Shown one piece after another: positions 43,661-51,937 of a stretch of 64,000 bases of DNA. Made by a program: the position numbers and the translations under genes. The notes below the pieces were generated by a model, which saw only the letters and a list, made by a program, of their open reading frames with translations, was not told the DNA's origin and searched no databases. Origin of the DNA: Arthrobacter oryzae (GTDB lineage: Bacteria > Actinomycetota > Actinomycetes > Actinomycetales > Micrococcaceae); assembly GCF_030812315.1 (NCBI RefSeq), contig NZ_JAUSSM010000010.1, forward strand, positions 124,001 to 188,000, given 5' to 3'. Each line of letters starts with the position of its first letter. The first letter of the stretch is position 1.

Positions 43661-44569
43661 ATGGCCGTCGAAACCCTCGAACCGACACCGTCCCGAACAG
43701 CCCAGGCGCCACGCCGGCGCCCCGGCAAGCTGGCGCCCAAGCCGCGGTCCTGGAGCATCCCCAAGACCCCGGGCGGCTGGATTGTCCTGGCTGTCTGTAC
43801 TCTCGCGACGCTCGGCATGCTCGTGCCGGTGTACGTCATCATCACCACGGCACTTTCAGGTAGCACCGGGGCGCCGAACTTCTTCCTCGCCTTCCCTGAT
43901 GCGCCGAGCCTGGATGCCTTCAAAGGCGCCTGGACGAAGCTTCATGGATCGCTGGCGAACTCACTGCAGATCACCGTCCCTGCTGCACTGATCTCCTGCC
44001 TTCTGGGCTCGATCAACGGCTACGTCCTGTCCAAGTTCCCGTTCCGGGGATCCAACGCCCTCTTCACCGTTCTGCTCGTGGGCATGTTTATCCCATTCCA
44101 GGCCGTGATCATCCCCGTCTTCCAGTTCCTGAACATGCTGCATCTCCAAGGAAGCATCATCGGCCTGATCCTGGTCCACATCATCTACGGCATCCCGATC
44201 ACCACCCTGATCTTCCGCAACTACTACGAGGGCATCCCCAGCGCCATCATCGAAGCTGCGTCCATCGACGGCGCCGGGATTTGGAAGACCTACGTCCGGG
44301 TGATGCTCCCGCTCTCCGTGCCGGGCTTCGTCGTCGCGGGAATCTTCCAGTGCACCAACATCTGGAACGACTTCCTGTTCGGCTTCATCCTGGCCTCCCC
44401 GGCAGCGTGGCCGGCCACAGTGACGCTGAACAACCTCATCGGAACCACCACCGTTGACTACTCTGAGCTGATGGCCGGCGCAGTGCTCGTCGCCGCGCCA
44501 ACCGTCCTGCTCTACCTTGTCCTGGGCAGGTTCTTCGTCAGCGGCCTCACCGCAGGGGCCGTGAAGTGA
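43661..44569 (+). CDS. ABC sugar importer permease (MalG-like)
   Basis: 302 residues, six helices (GGWIVLAVCTLATLGMLVPV first) and EAA loop EAASIDGAGIWKTYVRVMLP. SLQITVPAALISCLLGSINGY and IFQCTNIWNDFLFGFIL are typical of MalG-type subunits. A 35-residue Pro/Arg-rich cytosolic start. The stop overlaps the kinase start by four bases (GTGA). Confidence 0.92.
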   Translation: MAVETLEPTPSRTAQAPRRRPGKLAPKPRSWSIPKTPGGWIVLAVCTLATLGMLVPVYVIITTALSGSTGAPNFFLAFPDAPSLDAFKGAWTKLHGSLANSLQITVPAALISCLLGSINGYVLSKFPFRGSNALFTVLLVGMFIPFQAVIIPVFQFLNMLHLQGSIIGLILVHIIYGIPITTLIFRNYYEGIPSAIIEAASIDGAGIWKTYVRVMLPLSVPGFVVAGIFQCTNIWNDFLFGFILASPAAWPATVTLNNLIGTTTVDYSELMAGAVLVAAPTVLLYLVLGRFFVSGLTAGAVK

Positions 44570-45612
44570 CCTTCCTGGACGTGCTCTGCGTCGGTGAAAC
44601 CATGGCTGTTGTCACCCCCGCCAGGTCCGAGTCACTCAGCGAGGCGGATGACTGCCTGCTGGGCTTCGGGGGAGCGGAATCCAACGTCGCGGCGCATCTG
44701 GCCGAATTCGGCTACCGGACCGGCTGGGCCAGCCGCGTCGGCGAGGACCCGTTTGGCCAACGCATCCTGGGAGGTCTGGCCGCCCGCGGAGTGGACGTCA
44801 GCTTCGTCACCCGTGACGGTATATGCCCCACCGGGGTGTATTTCAAGGAGCCGGATCTGGGCCATGGCGCCAGGACGCTCTACTACCGGGCCGGGTCTGC
44901 GGCCTCCCGCATGGCGCCGGCCGATTCCGACGCGTGGCCACTCGAACAAACTGGATGGATCCACACCACCGGCATCAATGCCGCGCTCTCGGATGGCTGT
45001 TCAGCACTGACCGAGTGCCTCCTGAAAGGGGCAGGTTCGGCGGGCTACAAGGTCTCCTTCGACGTCAACTACCGTCCCGCTCTGTGGAATGTCGACGTCG
45101 CGGGCCCAAGCCTGCTTGAACTGGCCCGTCTAGCCACCGTTGTCCTTGTCGGCCTCGACGAAGCAGAAACACTATGGGGCTGCACTAGCGCAGAAGAGGT
45201 ATCGGAGCTCCTACCGGGACCGCGGCATGTCGTTATCAAAGACTCCGCCTCAGAGGCTGTCGAATTCGTCAGGGACTACAACCGGGAAGAACGCGTCTTC
45301 CGCGTCCCCGCCAATCTCATCGAAGTCGTCGAACCCGTCGGAGCTGGCGACGCCTTTGCCGCGGGTTATCTTGCTGGCTTGCTCCGTGGCGACAATCCCG
45401 AAGATCGGCTGGCCCTGGGCCACTCCTTCGCAGCCTGGACGTTGGGGACCCGCGCCGACTTCCGCCCCGGCCACGGAAACAAACCCAGGGGCTACGAATC
45501 AACCCAGAACTATGCCGGTCCGGTCGGCGCCCCCACTGCAGACGAGAACACACCTCGCAGTACCACTGAAAGTGACCAAAATGGCACTCACCTTGCCCAA
45601 CCACTGGTTTGA
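44566..45612 (+). CDS. kdgK: PfkB-family kinase, probable 2-keto-3-deoxygluconate kinase
   Basis: 348 residues. GFGGAESNVAAHLAEFGY (substrate lid), WASRVGEDPFGQRIL, SFDVNYRPALWNV and the catalytic loop VEPVGAGDAFAAGYLAGLL with its Asp base. With KDPG aldolase next door the substrate is most likely 2-keto-3-deoxygluconate, giving KDPG. The last 35 residues are a Thr/Pro/Asn-rich tail beyond the usual end, and the final 32 bases overlap the aldolase start; a late frameshift could explain the tail. Confidence 0.85.
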   Translation: MTFLDVLCVGETMAVVTPARSESLSEADDCLLGFGGAESNVAAHLAEFGYRTGWASRVGEDPFGQRILGGLAARGVDVSFVTRDGICPTGVYFKEPDLGHGARTLYYRAGSAASRMAPADSDAWPLEQTGWIHTTGINAALSDGCSALTECLLKGAGSAGYKVSFDVNYRPALWNVDVAGPSLLELARLATVVLVGLDEAETLWGCTSAEEVSELLPGPRHVVIKDSASEAVEFVRDYNREERVFRVPANLIEVVEPVGAGDAFAAGYLAGLLRGDNPEDRLALGHSFAAWTLGTRADFRPGHGNKPRGYESTQNYAGPVGAPTADENTPRSTTESDQNGTHLAQPLV

Positions 45613-46219
45613 CGACGCTTTTTTCCGCCTTCCCGTCATCGCTGTGCTCCGCGGTCTAACGCCCGCCGAAGCAGTTCGGTACGCCACGCGGGCGTGGGAT
45701 GCCGGCGTCGAACATGTCGAAGTCACCATCGAAACACCAGAAGCCGTCCCCACCCTCGCTGCTGTGGCCAGCGCCGCAGCCGAACGCGGCGTGACCGTGG
45801 GCGCAGGCACTATCATCAGCGCCGACCAACTGGACGCCGCACATTCCGCCAACGCATCATTCACAGTCTCTCCCGGCCTTGACGAAGGCATCATCAAGGA
45901 AAGCATCCGACGCAGCATGCCCCACTTGCCGGGAGTGGCCACGGCCAGTGAGATCATGCGGGCGAAAGCGCTCGGCCTCACATGGCTCAAAGCGTTCCCG
46001 GCATCGGTACTGGGTCCCGATTGGGTGAAGGCTATGAAGGGTCCTTTCCCCGACGTCCGTTTTGTCGCCACTGGCGGAATGAAATCGGCAACAGCACGTC
46101 ACTATCTGGATGCCGGTGTCAGCGTCGTCGGTTTGAGTTCAGACTTCTCCTCTGACGAAGGGGCCGCCGCAGTCCGCGAACTTCTTGCTTCAATCCATGG
46201 CGATAACACTGCGGTATGA
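45581..46219 (+). CDS. eda: KDPG/KHG aldolase
   Basis: 212 residues. Catalytic Glu51 in VEVTIETPEA, Schiff-base Lys137 in LTWLKAFPAS, phosphate loop FVATGGMKSATARHYL. VIAVLRGLTPAEAVRYA and VGAGTIISADQL are standard. Splits 2-keto-3-deoxy-6-phosphogluconate into pyruvate and glyceraldehyde 3-phosphate. Last gene of the importer operon; overlaps the kinase gene by 32 bases in another frame. Confidence 0.92.
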   Translation: MALTLPNHWFDDAFFRLPVIAVLRGLTPAEAVRYATRAWDAGVEHVEVTIETPEAVPTLAAVASAAAERGVTVGAGTIISADQLDAAHSANASFTVSPGLDEGIIKESIRRSMPHLPGVATASEIMRAKALGLTWLKAFPASVLGPDWVKAMKGPFPDVRFVATGGMKSATARHYLDAGVSVVGLSSDFSSDEGAAAVRELLASIHGDNTAV

Positions 46220-46344
46220 GGCCTGCCCGAAGACCTGGAACGTCCGAATCATGTTCACGCGACCGGACCCGACCGCTACCCCGCACGCACGAGACCCTCG
46301 GCTAGACGGCAGGTCTCAGCCCGACCCCGAACGGAGTCACAGAA

Positions 46345-46611
46345 ATGACCGCATTCAACCATCGCACGGACCCATTCACCAGCGTGGCAACTGCGCATCT
46401 TGGACAAGCCTGCAGGACAGGGCCGGAGGAGTGGGTGGCCGTGGACAACTATGGCCAGCCGGTCGCGACCATTTGGACGCCATACCTGTGCCGCCCCGGC
46501 ACGTTCAGGTGTGACCCGCTGCCCAGTGCCTGTTACGTCGATGCCGTAGAGGCGGACGACTTTTCAGTCGTCCTCGACTATGCACTGAACAACTTCACTA
46601 GGGCACACTGA
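46345..46611 (+). CDS. Small protein of unknown function
   Basis: 88 residues, MTAFNHRTDPFTSVATAHLGQ, with three Cys. Coding bias is acceptable and the start has a GGAG some 12 bases before. No family recognised. It stands alone between eda and a pseudogene. Moderately likely real. Confidence 0.45.
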   Translation: MTAFNHRTDPFTSVATAHLGQACRTGPEEWVAVDNYGQPVATIWTPYLCRPGTFRCDPLPSACYVDAVEADDFSVVLDYALNNFTRAH

Positions 46612-46749
46612 CGCCGGGGCCGAACCGGGAGTGTGACAATAGGGCGACTGAATGGCAGTAGTCCCATTATTCATGACATGAATAGGGACCACACGGCTGC
46701 AAACAGCTAGGACAGACACTAGCTATGGAGTCACGAAACCGCGACTAGT

Positions 46750-47353
46750 GAAGCCGTTCTCTGGGATATGGAGGGCACTCTGGTCGACACCGAGCCGTCT
46801 TGGATGGCGCACGGCTTGACCTCGCTCTAAAGCACGGCGTGATCTGGACCCACGATGACGCCCGCTATACAGTCGGTCGCGCCATGGCGGTGTCCGCATG
46901 CCTTCTACAGGGTCGCGGGCTGGAGCTACACGTGTGTGAGATAATCGACTGCCTCCGCCATCGAGTGGTAGCAAGGCTCGAAAACGGCATCCCGTGGCTC
47001 CCGGGGCCGAACGGATCCTGGCCGAACTGGCCCCGGCAGGCATTCCGTGCGCTCCAGTTACTATGGCACACAGTCCCGTTGCGACACTCGTAGTATCTTC
47101 AACGCAGCATCTGGCGGCTGCTGAGCTTTTAGCAGTCGAACCCGCCCACTGTGTTGCGGTTGAAGTCTCAGTGAGTGGAGCAACCAGCGCCCAGGCGGCG
47201 GGCATGCATGTTGTCGTCGTCCCGGGAGTAACCCCAGGCTCCGGCCAGGCCGGTCGGTACTTCGTGCCGTCACTGGAAGCCGTATCGGTGGACGCTTTGC
47301 GAAACGTCGTCCGCAAGCCAGCGGAGCAATGTGTACCCGGACGCCTATTCTAG
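46750..47353 (+). pseudogene. HAD-superfamily phosphatase, broken
   Basis: Starts EAVLWDMEGTLVDTEPSWM, the HAD motif I (DxEGT, with Glu for the usual Asp in the fourth place). A frame change follows at once, then LALKHGVIWTHDDARYTVGR. A later frame gives PGAERILAELAPAGIPCAPVTM (motif II region) and AVEVSVSGATSAQAAGMHVVVVPG (motif IV region). At least two frameshifts and no start, so inactive. Relatives are phosphoglycolate or sugar-phosphate phosphatases. Confidence 0.7.
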
Positions 47354-47409
47354 AGAAGAGTCCTCCGAATCAGACTGAATGGCAATCTCACGCTGCGGTG
47401 TCCTCCGCA

Positions 47410-47660
47410 ATGCAGATCGGGGCGAACCCCGTCCTGGGTCCCAGCGCAAAGAAAAACCGCGTTCCCTAAAGGGGAGCGCGGTTGGCGTTTCTGTATTCGC
47501 GGGGAGGCGACTTTGGTGGTGTGGACAATGTCCACAAACTGGCCTTCGGACTCGGTCGTACTGGGGGAGGATTGGGTCGGAATGGCGATGTTTCCGGGAC
47601 TTCCCAGTGTTTGCAAGGCCTGGGACTCGGTTCGAGTCCCACCTCGGGCACTTTTCCCTG
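47410..47660 (+). repeat. Intergenic repeat, copy B
   Basis: Diverged copy of 1960-2240. It has a good hairpin AACCGCGTTCCC / GGGGAGCGCGGTT near 47455-47483, the palindrome TGTGGACAATGTCCACA (47520-47536), TCCCAGTGTTTGCAAGGCC and the 23-base block at 47629-47651 identical to 2168-2190. Here GGGACTC before the block can pair with GAGTCCC inside it. No 5' tRNA half. Confidence 0.6.
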
Positions 47661-47706
47661 TTCAGGGGCTTGTGGGCCTCTGAGTGTGCACAAACTGTTC
47701 ACATGA

Positions 47707-47729
47707 GGGCCCCTTCGGGGCCCTTTTTT
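47707..47729 (+). terminator. Intrinsic terminator
   Basis: GGGCCCC-TTC-GGGGCCC followed by TTTTTT: a strong classical terminator. It lies 56 bases after the tRNA-like block of copy B, as expected if a tRNA or small RNA once stood there. Confidence 0.85.
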
Positions 47730-48289
47730 GTTGGTGGCCGTTGCTGTGGCCGGCTGCTCCCTCCGCTACAAACTCGACGGCTCGAGTCTTTCTTACTTCT
47801 TCATTGTCGCTCGCGTGGTGGGCTACATGACCGATTCCTAGCTGTAAAAGTCTTCGCTACTCTGCAGCCGTTTTCCCTATGGGCGTTCATGACGTGGCCG
47901 GATCTGCTCGCGTTGCGGCGTGCCTTCCCAGAGCGTCCTGGCCTGCTCGAGGGGCCTCGCCTGCTCCGCCCTGTGAGTTGTCTTCACGCGGTCTTTGACG
48001 GCGTCCGCTGTGAGGCCTTCCTTTGTCGGGCCGGCACCGGATGTGTCTGTCAGATTTGTGCGTCGTTCTGATAACGGAGTCACCGCTGGGTTTGAGGGTC
48101 CGGAGTGCAACTTGGGGTACCGGGAGCGGTTCAAAGTTTCGCGAGGAAATAAGCGACGGAGGAGCGCCGAACGAAACTTGGATCGTGAGCGGCGCGTCGC
48201 GGCCTGGTTGCGTGGAGGACCCGCCCAGCGATGATGGGGATCAGAATGTCGTTGCGAAGTTGCTTCTGGTGTTCCATGAACGTGGGGGA
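47730..48289. other. Stretch with decayed sequence
   Basis: No intact gene. The minus strand continues the glpX frame for some way without recognisable similarity. Confidence 0.4.
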
Positions 48290-48723
48290 ACGGGGCGGCA
48301 TGACGGGCCTTCGCCTCAAACTGACACTCTTCGGCGTCCGTGACGATCTTGTCCATGTAGAACGTCGCGGAGGCGTCGAGCATGGTGTCGCGGTCGGAGA
48401 CGGCGATCACGCACAGTGCATTGGGCCGGCCCGCTGCAGTGAGACTGGTTCCGTCTATTGGATCCACACCGATGTCGACGCAGGGCCCCCGCCCCGTGCC
48501 GACCAGTTCGCCGTTGTACAGCATCGGTGCAGCGTCTTTCTCTCCTTCGCCGATGGCAATTCTTCCGGCGATATCGATGGTGGAAAGGTAGGCACGCAGT
48601 GCATCAACCGCTGCTGCGTCGGCGGCATTCTTATCGTCGCAGCCGATCCACCGTTGCGCCGCTGATCGCGGCCGCTTCCGTAGTGTGGACAAGCTCCAGT
48701 GCGATGCTGCGGTCCAGCGCCAT
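48290..48723 (-). pseudogene. glpX: Fructose-1,6-bisphosphatase class II (glpX) remnant
   Basis: ATG 48723 gives MALDRSIALELVHTTEAAAISG; after one base the frame shifts to AQRWIGCDDKNAADAAAVDAL, IAIGEGEKDAAPMLYNGELV and VDIGVDPIDGTSLTAAGRPN, the metal-binding core, then FYMDKIVT. About 155 of some 340 residues remain; the C-terminal half is lost. Its position next to the dihydroxyacetone kinase operon would fit triose-phosphate to gluconeogenesis flow, now supplied by another copy. Confidence 0.88.
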
Positions 48724-48800
48724 GCTGCCGCCGGTCTGGATGTGCCGCTGCCGGTCCGTGTCAGAACCGCCCGTGGGCTGCGTGATCGCCGTCAACCCCA

Positions 48801-49466
48801 CTAGACGGTGGCGCCCAACGGCTGCCAGGCCCGGGCTGCCCCGACAGTGTCAGCGCCGGCCTCGAAGAACAGCGCGATGGTTACAGCGCCGGGATCGAGC
48901 ACACCCCGCGCGAGTTCCCCGACGTAGGTAGCCCTGCCGCGGGCGGCAATGAGACCGGCTGTGGACTCGGCGCCGGCCCGGGCCGCCAGGGCTGCTTCCA
49001 GGAGCGCTTCGCCCAGGGTGTTGCCGCGCCCGGCGGCCGCGGTGAGGGCAACAGATGCCGGTTCCAGCGCGTCGATCATCGTGTTGTCACCGACTTTGGC
49101 GCCGCCAAGTGTCTGGATGGTGGCCATGCCTGCAGCAATGCCTTTGGCGACGTCAGCGACGGATGCTGTGTCGTTCTTCGTGCTCTTGGCGATGTCACGG
49201 AACCACATCCCAAACAGCGGACCGCTGGTGCCTCCGGTGGCCATGAAACCACGGCTTGCGGCCTGGAACACGGTGGTGAAGGTCACTTCCGTGACGCCCG
49301 GCAAGCCTGCCCGGGTGCGTTCCAGGGCGGAGGAGATGTTGGTGCCGAAGTCGCCATCACCGGCGAGCCGGTCCAGCTCTGTCAGGTAGGCCTGGTTCGA
49401 GTCGAATCGTTCGCTGAACGAGGTGATCCACGTCAGGGCAGCGGTGCCGTCGATGAGGTTGGTCAT
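48801..49466 (-). CDS. dhaL: Dihydroxyacetone kinase ADP-binding subunit (copy 1)
   Basis: 221 residues, eight-helix barrel. LDRLAGDGDFGTN holds the Asp residues that bind Mg-ADP; ATGGTSGPLFGMWF and KVGDNTMIDALEP are family marks. In the PTS-type system ADP stays bound and is re-phosphorylated by DhaM. Last gene of the operon, 26 bases after dhaK copy 1. The tail after residue 210 (ARAWQPLGATV) is usual. Confidence 0.9.
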   Translation of the reverse strand: MTNLIDGTAALTWITSFSERFDSNQAYLTELDRLAGDGDFGTNISSALERTRAGLPGVTEVTFTTVFQAASRGFMATGGTSGPLFGMWFRDIAKSTKNDTASVADVAKGIAAGMATIQTLGGAKVGDNTMIDALEPASVALTAAAGRGNTLGEALLEAALAARAGAESTAGLIAARGRATYVGELARGVLDPGAVTIALFFEAGADTVGAARAWQPLGATV

Positions 49467-49492
49467 GGTGTTTCCTTTATTCGTTGTGTTTG

Positions 49493-50500
49493 TTACCAAG
49501 TGAGGGCCGCTGTGCGGACTGTTTCGTCCCACAGGCTGACCAGTTCGTCGTCGGCCACGGTCAGGGTGACGGAGAGGCCGTGCATGTTCAGGGAAGACAC
49601 GTACGTGCCGGCCAGGGAACGCGCGACGCTGATGCCGCGACCGTTGAGCAGGTTGTGTACGTGGCGGGCAGCAATGGACAGCTCGAGCGGGTAGGCGCCG
49701 CCGAGGCCGTTCACGATGGCAATCACCGACTGGCCGCGCTTGACCTGCAGACTGTTCACCAAAGGGGTGACGAGCTGTTCGACCAGGTCATCGGCGGGTG
49801 CATAGGCGATGCGGCCGGTGCCACGTTCGCCGTGGATGCCCACCCCGAATTCGACCTCATGCGGTTCGAGCTCAAACGCAGAAGTGGACTCGCCGGGATG
49901 TGCGCCTGCGTCCAGGGCGATCGCCAGGCTGCGTGAACGGGCGACGACGCCGCGGCCGCGTGTGACGATCGTGGAGACGTCGGCACCCCGCTCGGCGAGG
50001 GCGCCGCATACCTTTTCGACGGTGACTACGGCGGCAGTGCCGCGGCGTCCGGGACCGTCGCTGCCGTTGTCTGATGCGAGGTCGTCGTCAACCAGGACCT
50101 GCTCTACAGGGACCCCGTCGTCATCGGCCAGTGAAGCGGCGATCTGGAAGTTGAGGACATCGCCGGTGTAGTTCTTTACGATCTGTACGACACCTGCACC
50201 GGTGTTGGCGAGTTTCGTGCCTGCGTGCACCTGGTCCGCGGTGGGGCTGGCGAACACGGCGCCGCAGACGGCGACGTCGAGCATGCCGCTTCCGACGAAT
50301 CCGGCGTGCAGTGGCTCGTGGCCCGAGCCCCCGCCTGAGACAAGCCCGACCTTGCCGGGGGTGAGGATCTTGCGGGAAATCAGGTTGTGTTCGTTGTTGA
50401 ACGTCACCAGCTCCGGATACGTCAGGGCGAATCCGTCGAGGGCTTCGTCGATGACGCGGTGGGGGTTGTTGATGATGTGTCGACGCACGGCTGTGGGCAT
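49493..50500 (-). CDS. dhaK: Dihydroxyacetone kinase substrate-binding subunit (copy 1)
   Basis: 335 residues. GLVSGGGSGHEPLHAGFVG and IVKNYTGDVLNFQIAA line the substrate site; His223 in VGIHGERG forms the hemiaminal with the keto group. Differs from copy 2 in the loop around 135-155 (DDDLASDNGSDGPGRRG) and after 185, so the two may take different keto-sugars. It starts 69 bases after dhaM. Confidence 0.9.
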   Translation of the reverse strand: MPTAVRRHIINNPHRVIDEALDGFALTYPELVTFNNEHNLISRKILTPGKVGLVSGGGSGHEPLHAGFVGSGMLDVAVCGAVFASPTADQVHAGTKLANTGAGVVQIVKNYTGDVLNFQIAASLADDDGVPVEQVLVDDDLASDNGSDGPGRRGTAAVVTVEKVCGALAERGADVSTIVTRGRGVVARSRSLAIALDAGAHPGESTSAFELEPHEVEFGVGIHGERGTGRIAYAPADDLVEQLVTPLVNSLQVKRGQSVIAIVNGLGGAYPLELSIAARHVHNLLNGRGISVARSLAGTYVSSLNMHGLSVTLTVADDELVSLWDETVRTAALTW

Positions 50501-50569
50501 TGGAAGTACTCCGGTTTCTGCTGATAGGGGAGTTGGAAAGAGGGGGATGAAAAGCGGTCGGGAAGGAGG

Positions 50570-51289
50570 CTAGGAAAGCTCGCCGAATCCTTCGAGGACG
50601 AGTTCCTTCACTGCGTTCACGGCCTGAGGGGCATCGGATCCGCTGGCATCAATCCGGATCCGGTCGTTCTTGTTTGCGCCCAGGGACAGCAGGCCGATCA
50701 CACTGGATGCGTTCACCGGTCCCCGTCCGGAGGAGGTGTTTGTCAGCTCGATGTCGGCGCTGAATTCTCCGGCCATCTGCACGAGGAGCGATGCCGGGCG
50801 GGTGTGGAGGCCCATCGGATTGATCAGGCGTTCCTCTGCGCTGACGACGGGGCTTCCCGGGCCGGTGTCTTCGACGGATGAAGAAACCTGACCGGTTTCG
50901 TCCTGTGTCTTCTTGGCGCTGAGGGCGTTGCTCGCGTCAGCGGCAATGTCGGCCAGCGAACCGCCGGCGGCGGCGCCGACCACGGCAGCCGTCGTTGCTT
51001 CGACGAAGGGGCCGTCACTGATCACGACCTGGTGGGTGCTGCTGCGGATCTCCAAGGCCAGGGACGAGCTGAGGATCGCTGATCCCAGGTCGGTGATCAC
51101 GAGCACGCCGTCCGCTGTGGCGAGGTCATCGATTGCGGACGCGATTGCTGTCGCATCGGTACCGAATCCGCCGGCAGCGCCGGCGGCGATACGGATGGGT
51201 GGCCGGGCGCCGTGAACCATTTGCAGTGCCAGGTCCATCGCCGCATTTGCCAGCGCTTCACTGTGCGAGACGAGGACGATGCCGATCAT
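50570..51289 (-). CDS. dhaM: DhaM phosphotransfer protein, EIIA-HPr fusion
   Basis: 239 residues. Residues 1-120 are a mannose-type EIIA with phospho-His9 (IVLVSHSEALA). After a linker, residues 150-239 form an HPr with His162 (NPMGLHTRPASLLVQ) and the regulatory-Ser region SASSVIGLLSLG-like. It passes phosphate from PEP and enzyme I to ADP on DhaL. No EI domain, which must come from elsewhere. The start overlaps the dhaL copy 2 stop by four bases. Confidence 0.9.
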   Translation of the reverse strand: MIGIVLVSHSEALANAAMDLALQMVHGARPPIRIAAGAAGGFGTDATAIASAIDDLATADGVLVITDLGSAILSSSLALEIRSSTHQVVISDGPFVEATTAAVVGAAAGGSLADIAADASNALSAKKTQDETGQVSSSVEDTGPGSPVVSAEERLINPMGLHTRPASLLVQMAGEFSADIELTNTSSGRGPVNASSVIGLLSLGANKNDRIRIDASGSDAPQAVNAVKELVLEGFGELS

Positions 51290-51936
51290 CCTGCGGTTCC
51301 TTCGCCGACGCTGGCAGCCAGGGCAGCCACGAGGATCGCAGAGGAGGCGGCTCCCGGATCAATGTGTCCGGCGCTGCGCTCACCAAGATAGGACGCTCGG
51401 CCTTTGCGTGCGACGAGCGGTTCGGTGGAGTCCCGGCCGGTCGTCGCCGCTGCTGCGGCGGCCGTTATCGAATCATGCAGTTGCCGGCCATCGGCCAGGG
51501 AATGGGACAGTGTCGTGATGGCAGGTTCGAGGGCATCAATCATCGTCTTGTCGCCAACTGCCGCGTGACCGCGGGCCACAACCCCGTCCACACCGGCACG
51601 CAATGCCTTCTCCAGTTCGGATGCGTTCAGTTGCACGCCCGAAGGGCTGTTTCGGCCCATTTCAAGGAAGAACGTGCCGTACAGTGATCCGCTGGCGCCG
51701 CCCACACTGGAAACCAGGGTCATTCCGACGGCCTTGAGCAACTCCTGTAAGGTGCCTGTCGCCCGGGCATTGAGCTTGGCGACCACTGCGCCTGTGCCGC
51801 GGACCATGTTGGTCCCGTGGTCGGCATCCCCAATCGCCGAATCCAGCTCGGTCAACCAGTCCGCCTGTGTGGTGATCTCCGACGCGAAGCGGTGCAGCCA
51901 CTGCTGGATCGCGTCCATCGTGAGTGTCTCTGACAT
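51286..51936 (-). CDS. dhaL: Dihydroxyacetone kinase ADP-binding subunit (copy 2)
   Basis: 216 residues. LDSAIGDADHGTNMVRG (Asp cluster, closest to the standard DhaL form), VGGASGSLYGTFFLEMG and AVGDKTMIDALEPA. One base separates it from dhaK copy 2, and it overlaps dhaM, so dhaK2-dhaL2-dhaM form the classical trio. Confidence 0.92.
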   Translation of the reverse strand: MSETLTMDAIQQWLHRFASEITTQADWLTELDSAIGDADHGTNMVRGTGAVVAKLNARATGTLQELLKAVGMTLVSSVGGASGSLYGTFFLEMGRNSPSGVQLNASELEKALRAGVDGVVARGHAAVGDKTMIDALEPAITTLSHSLADGRQLHDSITAAAAAATTGRDSTEPLVARKGRASYLGERSAGHIDPGAASSAILVAALAASVGEGTAG

Positions 51937-51937
51937 G

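Noticed and set aside
47379..48071. 230-codon plus-strand frame through repeat copy B
   Set aside because: It crosses a hairpin, a palindrome and a strong terminator; not protein-like.
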